20,946 nucleotides of DNA from CAZOBJ01 sp964577825. GTDB lineage: Bacteria > Planctomycetota > SZUA-567 > JAFGNG01. The notes under the pieces were generated by a model that saw only the letters and a list, made by a program, of their open reading frames with translations, was not told the DNA's origin and did no database searches. Below, in pieces: positions 20,940 through 20,946 of this stretch (within the stretch, counting starts at the first letter, position 1; each line of letters begins with the position of its first letter). The stretch spans positions 1-20,946 of the forward strand of contig CAZOBJ010000053.1 of NCBI GenBank assembly GCA_964577825.1, written 5' to 3'. The translations under genes and the position numbers were made by a program.

Positions 20940-20946
20940 AGCCCGG

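Overview
This is a GC-rich bacterial chromosomal window of about 21 kb holding 16 protein-coding genes. All genes look intact or nearly so. I see no rRNA, tRNA, CRISPR array, integrase or insertion sequence. The gene content suggests a heterotroph of the Planctomycetota/PVC type or a similar lineage (inference). It includes a formylglycine sulfatase, two xylose-isomerase-like TIM barrels, a PEP-CTERM surface protein, an NPCBM-bearing esterase and a CehA-type metallohydrolase. The longest gene-free stretch is 277 bp (6092-6368), and it carries two divergent promoter candidates.

Layout. 87-2524 (+): a sugar isomerase/epimerase followed by a sulfatase. 6091-2567 (-): a compact four-gene run of SAM methyltransferase, TIM-barrel isomerase (4-bp GTGA overlap), MDR dehydrogenase and an exported S1/P1-type zinc nuclease. 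It meets the sulfatase gene head-on across a 35-bp array of 7-bp repeats. 6369-8210 (+): a six-TM HAMP-GAF-HD-GYP cyclic-di-GMP phosphodiesterase whose stop codon lies inside a strong hairpin. 8384-9172 (+): a second SAM methyltransferase with zinc-ribbon-like cysteines. 12737-9211 (-): a PEP-CTERM protein made of seven 47-residue repeats, then a 729-aa membrane TPR protein. They lie behind a strong promoter with a perfect dyad in its spacer. 12976-15084 (+): an iron-type alcohol dehydrogenase and a Tat-exported hemerythrin. 15312-17810 (+): a membrane-anchored esterase with a C-terminal NPCBM domain, preceded by a block of nested inverted repeats. 19851-17842 (-): a CehA/McbA-type PHP hydrolase and a flavodoxin. 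19983-20939 (+): an exported HSL-type esterase.

How the genes may work together (inference). Much of the content fits breakdown and remodelling of sulfated, methylated or esterified glycans: the sulfatase, three hydrolases, sugar isomerases and dehydrogenases. A second theme is the cell surface: the PEP-CTERM propeller, the TPR membrane protein, HD-GYP signalling and glycan-type methyltransferases. No exosortase is visible, so the sorting enzyme must be encoded elsewhere. The most unusual items are the propeller/TPR operon with its dyad promoter, the nested inverted-repeat block at 15126-15193, the heptamer array at 2526-2560, and a cysteine cluster beside the metal site of the CehA-type enzyme encoded next to a flavodoxin. 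Start codons were chosen from Shine-Dalgarno matches and from promoter elements that exclude longer versions. All were read by eye.
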